Counted from the first letter of the stretch, positions 25,857-34,004 are shown. The stretch is DNA of 64,000 nucleotides from Olsenella sp. An293 (GCF_002159495.1 NZ_NFIT01000004.1:146068-210067), one strand, 5' to 3'. Numbers and translations: made by a program. The notes: generated by a model from the sequence alone, not told the origin.

Positions 25857-26963
25857 GTGGACGTCTTTCTCGCCGGAACCGACTCGCTCAAGCTGACGCG
25901 CATCGCTCGCAAGGACCCGGACCTCGCCCTCGTGCCCGCCGGCAACGCCCACCGCCGTTCCCGCCAATCCCCCATTGACATCGCCGCCCTCAGGCTCGCT
26001 CTACCGGAGGACCTGTGCTCGTTCTCTCCCGCCGAGCCTCTCTCGCTCACGTTCTTCTCGCGCGAAAGCCGCTCGTCTGCCGCGTGCCTCTCGTCCCGCG
26101 CCCTTCTCACCCGCCTTCCCGAGGACTCGTTTCTAGAGGTCATTCAGGCCAGCGGGGATCCTTGGCCCTATGCGGGGAGCGGCGAGCTCCACCTGTTCGT
26201 CGAGTCCCCCGGACTGAGCCTGGTGCGCATGGAGCAGCAGGTCCAGAGGCTCGTCAAACGTGACGCCCTCACGCCAAACGCCGCCTTCATCAAGCTGCTC
26301 ACGTTTCCCATGGAGGCGTGCGGGCTATACGCCCGCGACCCAAGCGACCCCGCGCACGGTCCCTGCGCCTTCGAGCTCGAGCCGGTTCAATCACCCGAGA
26401 AAATCGTCGGGCTTCTGGGCAACCTCGAGGGAATCCGGGGGCTGAGACAGGCGCGTCACGCAGCCGCGCTCGTGCAGAGCGGCGCAGGATCGCCAGAGGA
26501 GACGCTGCTCTCGCTCGCGTTCAAGCTGCCCGAGCACCTCGGCGGCATCGAGGCTCCCGCCTTTCTTGAGAACGAGCCCATCGACTGGCCACAGGATGTG
26601 CACCATCTCATCGAGCACAAGCAGATGCGGCCGGACTTTAACTGGCCCGGACACCTGACTGCCGGGGAGTACAACGGCAAGGACCACATAAGCGAGGCGG
26701 CCTTCGAGGAGGACCAGCGACGGATTCGAGACTATCAAAGGTGCGGCATCTCCGTCTTCCCCGCGAGCTACAAGAACGTGCGCACCGTCCACGCCCTGAG
26801 CGGCTACCTCGCGAGCATCGCGCACTCGCTCGCCAAGACCGAGGGGCCGGAGTTCGAGGCACGGGTTCGACGCACGCTCGAAGACGCAGGGGCGACGCAC
26901 GCGAGGAAGGTCCTTCTCAGCCAGACGCTTCCCGCCATACCCAGCGAGAAGCCCAGCTGGTAG
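25857..26963 (+). CDS. Unrecognised protein with nuclease-like C-terminus
   Basis: 368 residues from a GTG six bases after GAAAGGAGG. The product is not recognised as a named family. The N-terminal two thirds carry no clear motif. Residues ~212-305 look like the C-terminal nuclease fold of DUF559/Vsr-like proteins: SPEET (Glu215), RPDFNWP (Asp260), AGEYNG (Glu271), a DQRR helix and GISVFPASYKNV. Such residues would fit a PD-(D/E)XK metal site, with the usual Lys replaced by Asn. No signal peptide or membrane span. It is a lone plus-strand gene between repeat blocks II and III among minus-strand housekeeping genes, which suggests acquisition as a cassette. Function is inference only. Confidence 0.6.
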   Translation: MDVFLAGTDSLKLTRIARKDPDLALVPAGNAHRRSRQSPIDIAALRLALPEDLCSFSPAEPLSLTFFSRESRSSAACLSSRALLTRLPEDSFLEVIQASGDPWPYAGSGELHLFVESPGLSLVRMEQQVQRLVKRDALTPNAAFIKLLTFPMEACGLYARDPSDPAHGPCAFELEPVQSPEKIVGLLGNLEGIRGLRQARHAAALVQSGAGSPEETLLSLAFKLPEHLGGIEAPAFLENEPIDWPQDVHHLIEHKQMRPDFNWPGHLTAGEYNGKDHISEAAFEEDQRRIRDYQRCGISVFPASYKNVRTVHALSGYLASIAHSLAKTEGPEFEARVRRTLEDAGATHARKVLLSQTLPAIPSEKPSW

Positions 26964-26983
26964 TGAGGGCGCCCGGCACCCAT

Positions 26984-27045
26984 TGGCCCGGCGCCCCTTG
27001 GCGTGGCGCCCCCCTGGCCCGGCACCCCTTGGCGTGGCGCCCCCC
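26984..27045. repeat. Two tandem 31-bp repeats
   Basis: Bases 26984-27014 and 27015-27045 differ at one position; each contains CCCCTTGGCGTGGCGCCCCCC-like sequence. They begin 20 bp after the nuclease-like gene and may form GC-rich stem structures at its 3' end. Confidence 0.85.
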
Positions 27046-27055
27046 CATCGAGAAA

Positions 27056-27110
27056 AGCCCGCACTTCTTGCGCGCACTTACGAGTGCGGGCGAGAAGTGC
27101 GGGCGGGCTC
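27056..27110. repeat. Intergenic repeat block III before lysS 3' end
   Basis: Short member of the block I/II family. It has GCACTTCTT (27061), the palindrome CGCACTTACGAGTGCG (27073-27088, inverted relative to block I) and GAGAAGTGC (27092) followed by GGGCGGGC. Confidence 0.75.
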
Positions 27111-27137
27111 GCAGGCGCGGGCGCTGCCGGGGAGGCG

Positions 27138-29369
27138 CTACTTGCCAAACGTGTCGCGGTCCGGCGCGATGGCCTGCATCGCGGCGATCGTGCGGGCGAA
27201 GAGCTCGTCGAGCTCCATGCCGCAGAGCTCGGCGCCCTGGCGGATGACGTCGCGGTTGCAGCCCGCGGCGAAGCGCTTGTCCTTGAACTTCTTCTTGAGC
27301 GACTTCACCTCGAAGTCCATGACGGACTTGCTCGGGCGCATGATCACCGCCGCGCCGATGAGGCCCGTGAGCTCGTCAACGGCAAACAGGACCTTCTCCA
27401 TGGGCAGCTCCGGCGCCGGCAGGTCGGGGTTGTTCATCGAGTTGTGCGACTGGATCGCGCGCACCAGCGCCTCGGAGCCGCCCGCCGCGCGGATCAGCTC
27501 GCCGGCGTAGGTGGTGTGGCCCACGGGGTCGTCCGCGTGCTCCTCCCAGTCGAGGTCGTGCAGGATGCCCACGACCTCCCAGAAGTCGGCGTTGTCGGGG
27601 TCCTCCTGGAGCGCAAACTGTCGCATCACGCCGCCCACGGTCGCACCGTGCTTGAGGTGGAACTCCTCCTTGTTGTGCGCGGCGAGCAGGACGAGCGCCT
27701 CGTCGCGGGAGATCCCGGCGACAAGCGCCGCGGGGCCCTCGACCGCGGCCGCGACCTTCTCGCTGTCGGCGGCGATGGCGTCGACGGAGGCGGCCGTGTT
27801 GTCGGTCACGACGCCCGCGACCTGCGCCTCGATGTCCGCCTTGGTGATGGTCTCGGGCTTCATGGCCGGGAAGAGCAGCACGTCGCGGATGGCGGGCTGG
27901 TCGCAGAAGAGCATGACCATTCGGTCGATGCCGTAGCCGATGCCACCCGCCGGCGGCATGCCGTACTCGAGCGCGCGCACGTAGTCGTAGTCGTAGCCCA
28001 TGGCCTCGTCGTCGCCCAGGCCCTTGGCCGCGACCTGCTCGGCGAAGCGTCCCGCCTGGTCGACGGGGTCGTTGAGCTCGGAGAAGGCGTTGGCGTACTC
28101 GTGGCCGGCGATGACCAGCTCAAAGCGGTCGGTGAGGCGCGGGTCCTCGGGCTTGCGCTTGGAGAGCGGGGAGACCTCCTCGGGGTAGTCGCAGACGAAG
28201 GTGGGGTTGACGATGGTCTTCTCGCCCAGCTCGTCGTAGAGCTCGAAGAGCAGCTTGCCGGGGCCCCAGCTCGGCTGGACCTCGATGCCGTTCTTCTCGC
28301 AGAGCTCGCGCAGGTGCTCAATGGGGGTGTCCATCGTAAGCTGCTCGCCCACGCACTCGGAGGCGATCTCGGAGAGCGGGCGGCTCGCCCAGGTGCCGGA
28401 CATGTCGATCGTCTGACCCTGGTAGGTGATGACCTCGTGGCCCTCCTCGCAGCCGCAGACCTCGCGCGCGATCATCTTGAAGAGGCCCTCGGAGAGGCGC
28501 TTCATGCCCTCGAGGTCGGCGTAGGCGCAGTAGGCCTCCATCGAGGTGAACTCGGGGTTGTGCGTGAGGTCCATGCCCTCGTTGCGGAAGTTGCGGCCGA
28601 TCTCGAAGACGCGCTCGAGGCCGCCCACGATGAGGCGCTTGAGCGGAAGCTCGGTGGCGATGCGCAGGTAGAAGTCACGGTCGAGCGCGTTGAAGTGCGT
28701 GACGAACGGCTTGGCGTTGGCGCCGCCGAGGATGGCGTGCATCATCGGCGTCTCGACCTCCATGTAGCCATCGGCCTCCATGAAGCGACGGATGAGGGAG
28801 ACGATCTGGCTGCGCTTGCGGAAGACGTCGCGGACCTCGGGGTTCATGATGAGGTCGACGTAGCGCTGGCGGTAGCGGACCTCGCGGTCGGTGAGGCCGT
28901 GGAACTTCTCGGGCAGCGGCCGCAGGGACTTGGAGAGCATCGTGAGGCGCGCGGGCGAGACGGAGAGCTGGCCGCGGCGGGTGCGCAGGATGGTGCCCGT
29001 GGCCCCCAGGATGTCGCCGAGGTCGAGGTTGGAGAGAAGCGCCCAGCCCTCGTCGCCGAGCACGTCGTGGCGGCAGAAGAGCTGAATGGAGCCGCTCACG
29101 TCCTCGAGCACGATGAAGGCGGCCTTGCCCTGCTTGCGCAGCGCCCTGATGCGGCCGGCGACGCTTGCCACGTCCTCGGTGTCCGCGCCGTCCTCGAGGC
29201 CGGCGTACTTCTCCTCAAGCTCGGCGGCGTGGGCCGTCACCTCGGACGCGATGGGGTACGGGTTCACGCCCGCGTCAATGAGCGCCTGGCGGCGCGCGCG
29301 GCGCATCGAGCGCTCGTCAGTGGTTGCTGCGGTGCCGGCGGGGGCGCCGACGGTGGTCTCCTGGGCCAT
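27138..29369 (-). CDS. lysS: Lysyl-tRNA synthetase (class II) fused to an HD-domain hydrolase
   Basis: Residues 1-~505 are a complete class II LysRS: OB-fold anticodon domain, motif 2 around FEIGRNFRNEGMDLTHNPEFT, and motif 3 in GGIGYGIDRMVMLF. It charges tRNA-Lys. After an Ala-rich linker, residues 552-743 form a separate domain matching stand-alone HD-family hydrolases: FHLKHG, WEVVGILHDLDWEEH (HD at 604-605), FAVDELTGLIGAAVIMRPSK and a basic KSLKKKFKDK stretch. Usual bacterial LysRS is ~500 residues, so this is a real fusion, in one frame with no stop. GAGGAGAG precedes the ATG. The HD substrate is unknown. Confidence 0.93.
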   Translation of the reverse strand: MAQETTVGAPAGTAATTDERSMRRARRQALIDAGVNPYPIASEVTAHAAELEEKYAGLEDGADTEDVASVAGRIRALRKQGKAAFIVLEDVSGSIQLFCRHDVLGDEGWALLSNLDLGDILGATGTILRTRRGQLSVSPARLTMLSKSLRPLPEKFHGLTDREVRYRQRYVDLIMNPEVRDVFRKRSQIVSLIRRFMEADGYMEVETPMMHAILGGANAKPFVTHFNALDRDFYLRIATELPLKRLIVGGLERVFEIGRNFRNEGMDLTHNPEFTSMEAYCAYADLEGMKRLSEGLFKMIAREVCGCEEGHEVITYQGQTIDMSGTWASRPLSEIASECVGEQLTMDTPIEHLRELCEKNGIEVQPSWGPGKLLFELYDELGEKTIVNPTFVCDYPEEVSPLSKRKPEDPRLTDRFELVIAGHEYANAFSELNDPVDQAGRFAEQVAAKGLGDDEAMGYDYDYVRALEYGMPPAGGIGYGIDRMVMLFCDQPAIRDVLLFPAMKPETITKADIEAQVAGVVTDNTAASVDAIAADSEKVAAAVEGPAALVAGISRDEALVLLAAHNKEEFHLKHGATVGGVMRQFALQEDPDNADFWEVVGILHDLDWEEHADDPVGHTTYAGELIRAAGGSEALVRAIQSHNSMNNPDLPAPELPMEKVLFAVDELTGLIGAAVIMRPSKSVMDFEVKSLKKKFKDKRFAAGCNRDVIRQGAELCGMELDELFARTIAAMQAIAPDRDTFGK

Positions 29370-29394
29370 GGTCTCTCCTCATGTCTCACAGACT

Positions 29395-29430
29395 GCGCCC
29401 CGCACCTGCGATGCCGCAGACACGGGGCGC
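29395..29430 (-). terminator. Hairpin between greA and lysS
   Basis: GCGCCCCG...CTGCG arms around an ATGC loop lie just before the lysS start and 30 bp after greA. It may end part of the greA transcript; no U tract follows. Confidence 0.5.
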
Positions 29431-29460
29431 CACGTTTCACTTTTGCGGGGTCAGGGCACG

Positions 29461-29937
29461 CTAGCGGCTGATCGCCGTGATGGTGTAGCTCCTGCTCCTG
29501 CCGGACGGCGCCATGACCTCGATCTTGTCGCCCTCCCTGTGGCCCACGAGGGCGGCGCCCACGGGGGACTCGTTCGAGATCTTGTGCTCGAGCGAGTTGG
29601 TCTCGGTGGTGCCGACGATCGTGAAGCTCGTTTTGGCGCCCTTCTCGTCCTCGAGCTCGACCGTGGTGCCGATGGAGACGGTCAGCTCGCCGCTGCCGGC
29701 CTCGACGACCGTGGCGATCGAGAGGATCTGGCGGATCTCGTTGATGCGGGAGGCGTTGCGGGCCTCCTCCTCCTTGGCGGCGTCGTACTCGGAGTTCTCC
29801 GAGAGGTCGCCAAAGCCGCGTGCCTCCTTGATGCGCTCGACGATCTCGTCGTGCTTCTCGCCCTCGCGATAGGCGAGCTCGTCCACCAGGCGCTGACGGC
29901 CCTCGGGGGTGAGCTCGATCTTCTTGGTGTTGTCCAT
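29461..29937 (-). CDS. greA: Transcription elongation factor GreA
   Basis: Enters the RNA polymerase secondary channel and stimulates cleavage of backtracked RNA. 158 residues: N-terminal coiled coil (LTPEGRQRLVDEL...FGDLSENSEYDAAKEEEA, which includes the tip acidic residues) and C-terminal FKBP-like domain ending in SYTITAIS. AGGGAG precedes the ATG. The pair greA-lysS is conserved in many Actinobacteria and Firmicutes. Confidence 0.96.
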   Translation of the reverse strand: MDNTKKIELTPEGRQRLVDELAYREGEKHDEIVERIKEARGFGDLSENSEYDAAKEEEARNASRINEIRQILSIATVVEAGSGELTVSIGTTVELEDEKGAKTSFTIVGTTETNSLEHKISNESPVGAALVGHREGDKIEVMAPSGRSRSYTITAISR

Positions 29938-29964
29938 GCTCTGCTCCCTATCTGGCGCGTGAGG

Positions 29965-30273
29965 TTAGTCGAGCTTGGTGCCGCACTTGGAGCAGAAGCC
30001 CGCGTCGGCGGAGTTCTTGGTGCCGCACTTGGAGCAGAACTTGGTCTCGGGGGCGTCGGCGTCATCCTCGTCCTCGATGACCTCGACGGGCTCGTCGTGA
30101 GACTCGACGGGGCTCTCGGACTTGTCCTCGGAGCCCTCCTCCATGCCCTCGCGGACGTTCTTCACGGTCTTGCCGAGGGCGGAGCCGATCTTGGGCAGGT
30201 TCTTGGGCCCAAAGATGACGAGGATGACGATGAGGATGATGAGCAGCTCAGGGATACCCAGGCCAAGAATCAT
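29965..30273 (-). CDS. TatA-like membrane protein with C-terminal double zinc ribbon
   Basis: 102 residues from the ATG at 30273 (GGAAGGA upstream). Residues 1-20 are a hydrophobic span (LGIPELLIILIVILVIF) followed by GPKNLPKIGSALGKTVK, the hinge and amphipathic helix of TatA/TatE pore proteins. The middle is acidic and disordered. The end has two CSKCG motifs (FCSKCGTKNSADAGFCSKCG), a zinc ribbon not normally found in TatA. It may act in twin-arginine export or be an adaptor that only shares the TatA anchor. No tatC is in the window. It lies just upstream of greA. Confidence 0.8.
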   Translation of the reverse strand: MILGLGIPELLIILIVILVIFGPKNLPKIGSALGKTVKNVREGMEEGSEDKSESPVESHDEPVEVIEDEDDADAPETKFCSKCGTKNSADAGFCSKCGTKLD

Positions 30274-30424
30274 GATGAAGTGTCCTTCCGGTGCGATGTG
30301 TCTCGTGGGCGCACAGGCCCAATACAGCATCAGCTAGTATAGCCGACGTTGCACCCTACTCACAATCTCTAAACGCGAGAATTGCCGCGGCACGCGGGCT
30401 CGCGAGAGGCCCCGGGGAGGTCCC

Positions 30425-31249
30425 GTGAAAGAGTTCTTCATCGGCCTGGCGATCTTGACCGTTGTCTGCACGGCCATCCTGGCCGCGCTGCCATGGCTGC
30501 TGCGCCGGCGCGGCGTGGAGATGCGCCGGACCAAGTTTGGCCTCACGCTGGTCTTTGACTCCGCCGACGCCGACGGCACGCCCGTGCGCCTGCTCAACGT
30601 CAACGGAACCTTCCAGTCCGTGAGCTACGTGCCCGATGGCCTGCGCTTTGAGCTTGCCTGCGTCTACCACCGCGTCATGGCGTCCGTGATCGAGGGGCTG
30701 GACCGGCCCGTGCGCGTGATGGTCATGGGCGGGGGCGGCTACTCGCTGCCCAAGTACCTGGCGGCCTTTGTGCCCGCCGCACGCACCGACGTGGTGGAGG
30801 TGGACCCCGCGATCACGCGCCTCGCGCGCGAGCGCTTCTTCCTCGACGAATGCCTCGAGAAGACGGGGGCCGAGAAGGACGGGCGGCTCCGGCTGGTGAC
30901 GGGCGATGCCTGGGCGTTTTTGCGCGCGGCGACCGAGCCCTACGACGTGATCGTCAACGACGCCTTCTCCGGCAAGCGCCCGCTCGGGCCGCTGGAGACC
31001 TCGGAGGGGGCGCGCGTGCTGCGCTCGCGGCTCGCCGAGGGCGGCGTCTACCTAGCAAACGTGCGCTGTTCCTGCGAGGGACCCGGTGACAGGCCGCTGC
31101 GCGAGGTGGAGGACGCCTTCGGGCGCGAGTTCGCACACGTGGCCGTGGTCCCCGAGTGGGCGGACGAGCCGCGCAAGCCCGGCAACAACGTGGTCGTGGC
31201 GACGGACGCGGAGCTGACGCTGCCCGAGGGCGCCGTCGTCGTGCAGTAG
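30425..31249 (+). CDS. Spermidine-synthase-like methyltransferase-fold protein, membrane anchored
   Basis: 274 residues from a GTG after GGGGAGG. Residues 4-26 are a membrane span, then a SpeE-like Rossmann domain: VMVMGGGGYSLPKYLA (cofactor loop), DVVEVDPAIT (acidic loop) and VTGDAWAFLRAATEPYDVIVNDAFSG. Spermidine synthases carry these motifs and use decarboxylated SAM, but the N-terminal anchor and missing speD/speA neighbours leave the substrate open; a fused-membrane SpeE-like or SAM methyltransferase role is equally possible. It is divergent from the TatA-like gene. Confidence 0.75.
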   Translation: MKEFFIGLAILTVVCTAILAALPWLLRRRGVEMRRTKFGLTLVFDSADADGTPVRLLNVNGTFQSVSYVPDGLRFELACVYHRVMASVIEGLDRPVRVMVMGGGGYSLPKYLAAFVPAARTDVVEVDPAITRLARERFFLDECLEKTGAEKDGRLRLVTGDAWAFLRAATEPYDVIVNDAFSGKRPLGPLETSEGARVLRSRLAEGGVYLANVRCSCEGPGDRPLREVEDAFGREFAHVAVVPEWADEPRKPGNNVVVATDAELTLPEGAVVVQ

Positions 31250-31279
31250 GGGCCGGGCCGTCTCGGGGCGGGCCGGCGC

Positions 31280-32425
31280 TCAGCCCAGGCGCGCGCCCAG
31301 CGCCAGCAGCGAGAAGAGCCGCTCGGCCGCGAGGGCGTAGAGCTCCTCCGCGCGGGAGAGCGCCTCCTCGAGCGGCATCGCGTCGATGGCCGTGGGCACC
31401 CACGCCGCGACGCCGGGCACCGATGCCGCCGCGTCCGCGCTCATGCCGCCCACCACCGCCACGCAGGGCACGCCCGCAGCCTCGCAGGCTGCCGCCACGC
31501 CAGCCACGACCTTGCCGCGCGCGGTCTGCGCGTCGGCGTGCCCCTCCCCCGTGACGCAGAGGTCCGCCCCCGCCAGCACCTCCGAGAAGCGCGTGAGCTC
31601 GAGGACGCGCGCCATGCCGCTGCCCGCCTGCGCACCGAGAAACGCCATCGCGCCCGCACCCAGGCCGCCCGCCGCGCCGGCGCCCGGCACGTCGAAGTCG
31701 CGCCCGAAGGTCCGCTCGAGCACGCGGGCGTAGTTTGCCATGCCGGCGTCGAGCTCGGCGACCATCGCGGGCGTGGCTCCCTTTTGCGGGGCATAGACTG
31801 CACTCGCGCCGTCCGGGCCCAGAAGCGGGTTGTCCACGTCGCACATGAGGTGGAAGCTCGTCCGGGCGACGCGCGGGTCGAGGCCGGAGAGGTCGATCGA
31901 AGCGATGCGCGCCAGGTCGGCGCCACAGCCCGCGAGCTCACGGCCGGAGACGTCCAGGAGGCGCGCGCCGAGAGCTCGCATGCAGCCGGCGCCACCGTCG
32001 TTGGTCGCGCTGCCGCCGATGGCGAGCGTCACGTCGAGCGCGCCGGCGTCGAGCGCGGCGCGGATGAGCTCGCCGGTGCCGTAGGTGCTCGTGAGCAGCG
32101 GGTTCTTCTCGCCCGGAGCGAGCAGGGGGAGGCCCGAGGCGGCTGCCATCTCGATGATGGCGCGTCCGTCGGGCAGCATGCCGTAGGCGGCCTCGACCGG
32201 ACGGCCCAAGGGATCGGCCACGCAAACGCGCCGCAGGTCTCCGCCGCAGGCCGCGACGAGCGCCTCGACCGTGCCGTCGCCGCCGTCCGCCATGGGCACC
32301 GCCACGCAGGCGCAGCCGGGAACGTGTCGGCGCGCCGCCGCCTCGAGCAGGCGCGCCGCATCCGCAGAGGTCAGCGTCCCCTTGAACGAGTCGGACGCAA
32401 AGACGAACCTGGGCGAACCCGCCAT
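31280..32425 (-). CDS. glxK: Glycerate kinase
   Basis: Phosphorylates D-glycerate with ATP (GlxK/GarK family; 2- versus 3-phosphoglycerate product not decidable here). 381 residues from the ATG at 32425 after CAGGAGG; the frame is open far upstream, but only as antisense of the HAD gene. Starts PRFVFASDSFKGTLTSADAA and contains MADGGDGTVEAL, GGSATNDGGAG and CDVDNPLLGPDGASAVYAPQKGA, all typical. It is convergent with the SpeE-like gene and divergent from the HAD gene. Confidence 0.93.
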   Translation of the reverse strand: MAGSPRFVFASDSFKGTLTSADAARLLEAAARRHVPGCACVAVPMADGGDGTVEALVAACGGDLRRVCVADPLGRPVEAAYGMLPDGRAIIEMAAASGLPLLAPGEKNPLLTSTYGTGELIRAALDAGALDVTLAIGGSATNDGGAGCMRALGARLLDVSGRELAGCGADLARIASIDLSGLDPRVARTSFHLMCDVDNPLLGPDGASAVYAPQKGATPAMVAELDAGMANYARVLERTFGRDFDVPGAGAAGGLGAGAMAFLGAQAGSGMARVLELTRFSEVLAGADLCVTGEGHADAQTARGKVVAGVAAACEAAGVPCVAVVGGMSADAAASVPGVAAWVPTAIDAMPLEEALSRAEELYALAAERLFSLLALGARLG

Positions 32426-32443
32426 GGGCCCCTCCTGATGAAT

Positions 32444-32470
32444 GATGAAAAGTGACAGTCCTTTTTCATC
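32444..32470. repeat. REP-like palindrome in the glxK/HAD divergent promoter region
   Basis: GATGAAAA-GTGACAGTCC-TTTTTCATC forms an imperfect hairpin 18 bp upstream of glxK. It closely resembles the element at 12884-12913. It could also serve as an operator because it sits between two divergent genes. Confidence 0.65.
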
Positions 32471-32509
32471 AAGACTATACTTCACCGGGAAAACGACGAA
32501 GGAGACCTC

Positions 32510-33355
32510 TTGATCAAGCTCTTTGCGAGTGACCTCGACGGCACGCTCTTCAACGCCCTGCACCAGACCGACGGCGCCATCCTTCGCCGGCTGCGACGCG
32601 TGACCGGCGCCGGACGACACGTGGCCCTGGCAACGGGCCGCTGGTCGAGCACGGGCGCCGAGCTGGGCTTTGACGACCTGCCCCTCGAGGTGGTGAGCGG
32701 CAACGGCGCCTTTGTCTACGACGCCCGCGGCCAGCTGCTGCGCAGCGTGGAGATCTCCCCGGCGACACTCGAGGAGCTGCTCGGCGCCTTTCCCACCTGC
32801 TGCTTCACCTGCGTGGCGCCGGACGGGACGTTTGTGCGCGGCTCGCGCGAGAGCCAGCTGGCGGGGTATCTCCCCTCGCCCGGCCTGCTCGGGAGGTTCG
32901 TGGCCTGGCGCTTTCGTCGGCGCGGCCCCGCCGAGGACATGGTCTTCGACCAGACAGACGAGGACGTCCTGTCGCACACGATCTGCAAGGTCAACTGCCG
33001 CGTGCTCGACCCCGGGCTCAAGGCGGAGCTCGCGGCCTTTGTGGCCGAGCACGAGGACACGCTCGTGAACGCCTCGTTTGACGGGGACCTCTTCGAGCTC
33101 ACGGAGGCGAGCGTCAACAAGGGCGAGGCGGTGGCCTGGCTGGCCGGGCATCTTGGCATCGCGGAGGACGAGGTCGCGGTCTACGGCGACGGAGGCAACG
33201 ACATCGCGATGCTCGAGCGCTTCGAGCACGCCTATGCCACGCACAACGGCAGCGAGGACGCCAAGCGCGCCGCGGGCCACGTGATCGGCAGCTGCGCGCT
33301 GCATGCGGTGCCGCGCCACATGCTGGCGACGACGCGCCGGGAGGGGACGCTCTAG
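32510..33355 (+). CDS. Cof-type HAD phosphatase
   Basis: 281 residues from a TTG seven bases after GAAGGAGA. HAD motif I is FASDLDGTLF, motif II LATGRWSSTG, motif III the Lys in NKGEAVAWLAG, and motif IV VYGDGGNDIAMLE, so the catalytic aspartates and Lys are intact. Cof-type enzymes hydrolyse small phosphorylated metabolites such as sugar phosphates or flavins; the actual substrate cannot be read from sequence. It is divergent from glycerate kinase across a short palindrome. Confidence 0.92.
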   Translation: MIKLFASDLDGTLFNALHQTDGAILRRLRRVTGAGRHVALATGRWSSTGAELGFDDLPLEVVSGNGAFVYDARGQLLRSVEISPATLEELLGAFPTCCFTCVAPDGTFVRGSRESQLAGYLPSPGLLGRFVAWRFRRRGPAEDMVFDQTDEDVLSHTICKVNCRVLDPGLKAELAAFVAEHEDTLVNASFDGDLFELTEASVNKGEAVAWLAGHLGIAEDEVAVYGDGGNDIAMLERFEHAYATHNGSEDAKRAAGHVIGSCALHAVPRHMLATTRREGTL

Positions 33356-33379
33356 GGACGATCCCGCGGGGATGCCGAA

Positions 33380-33595
33380 CTAAAACTCGACGAGGTCGCG
33401 CACCCTGACGCCAGGCGCGTCGGCAATGCGGCACAGGACGTCGATTCCTATGCTGACCCTGCCCGTCTCCACCTCCCAGAGGTAGGACTGGTTCGTCGAC
33501 GCCATGAGGGAGAGCTCTCGTTGTGAGAGCCCCGCCACCTCTCGCGCCTCCCGAATCCGCCGCCCGAGCAAGTCTCTTCGTCCTCTCGTATCCAT
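33380..33595 (-). CDS. Small XRE-family DNA-binding protein
   Basis: 71 residues (MDTRGRRDLLGRRIREARE...). A helix-turn-helix of the Cro/CI type fills most of it (GLSQRELSLMASTNQSYLWEVETGR). Its start lies inside the 3' end of the HipA-like fragment, in another frame. XRE proteins of this size are usually antitoxin/repressors of HipA-type kinases, so it is probably the remaining half of a broken toxin-antitoxin pair. The order is unusual because the antitoxin follows the toxin. Confidence 0.8.
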   Translation of the reverse strand: MDTRGRRDLLGRRIREAREVAGLSQRELSLMASTNQSYLWEVETGRVSIGIDVLCRIADAPGVRVRDLVEF

Positions 33596-33965
33596 AGGAA
33601 GCCCTCGCACGCATCGTCATCCATCGTCGTCTTGACCTTGCTGAACTCGTAGAGCACCACGCCGGGAGAGGTGAAGTCGCGGCACGCACAGACGATCTTG
33701 CCGTCGCGGTACCCCAGGCGGGTCTCGTGCGTCGGGATGCCGAGAAGCGCGTAGATGTGCGAGCCCAGGTACTCGGAGAGAGGCGATGAGGTATACGAGG
33801 GCAGCCCGCGTCCGCGAAGATCGCGCGTCGAGCGCGGGTACTTGGCGAGCCAGGGCTCCCCATCGATGAGGATGCCCTCCTTGCGTCCGGCACGACCGCC
33901 ATAGAGGCGCCCAGATGGCGGGCAGTCACGCAGATCTGCGATCTCAATCTGGCCCAGCCTCTCCG
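33590..33965 (-). pseudogene. Fragment of a HipA/CtkA-type kinase toxin gene
   Basis: Reading the minus strand from about 33965, a frame without a normal start encodes ~125 residues beginning LGQIEIADLRDCPPSG and continuing through KEGILIDGEPWLAKYPRST, SPLSEYLGSHIYALLGIPTH and KIVCACRDF to KVKTTMDDD. This matches the N-terminal part of HipA/CtkA-like protein kinases as I know them. The catalytic HipA_C half is missing: the frame runs into the XRE gene and stops. The upstream end abuts the tRNA-Pro terminator, so the start codon also seems lost. Probably a remnant of an island at the tRNA. Confidence 0.7.
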
Positions 33966-33974
33966 GAACGCAAA

Positions 33975-34004
33975 AGGGGTCGGGGGCTTGCGCCCTCGAC
34001 CCCT
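33975..34004 (-). terminator. tRNA-Pro terminator
   Basis: AGGGGTCG and CGACCCCT arms with an inner GGGC/GCCC stem and GCAA loop, followed on the minus strand by TTTTG. It lies 10 bp after the tRNA. Confidence 0.8.

Noticed and set aside
10500..27100. AAGTGCGG in the repeats equals the core of the Haemophilus uptake sequence
   Set aside because: Treated as chance: distant lineage, and no competence genes are seen in the window; kept only as a possibility under the motif finding.
31280..33319. A 679-residue extension of the glycerate kinase frame
   Set aside because: The first ~300 residues are antisense to the intact HAD gene; the ATG at 32425 with AGGAGG gives the normal family length.
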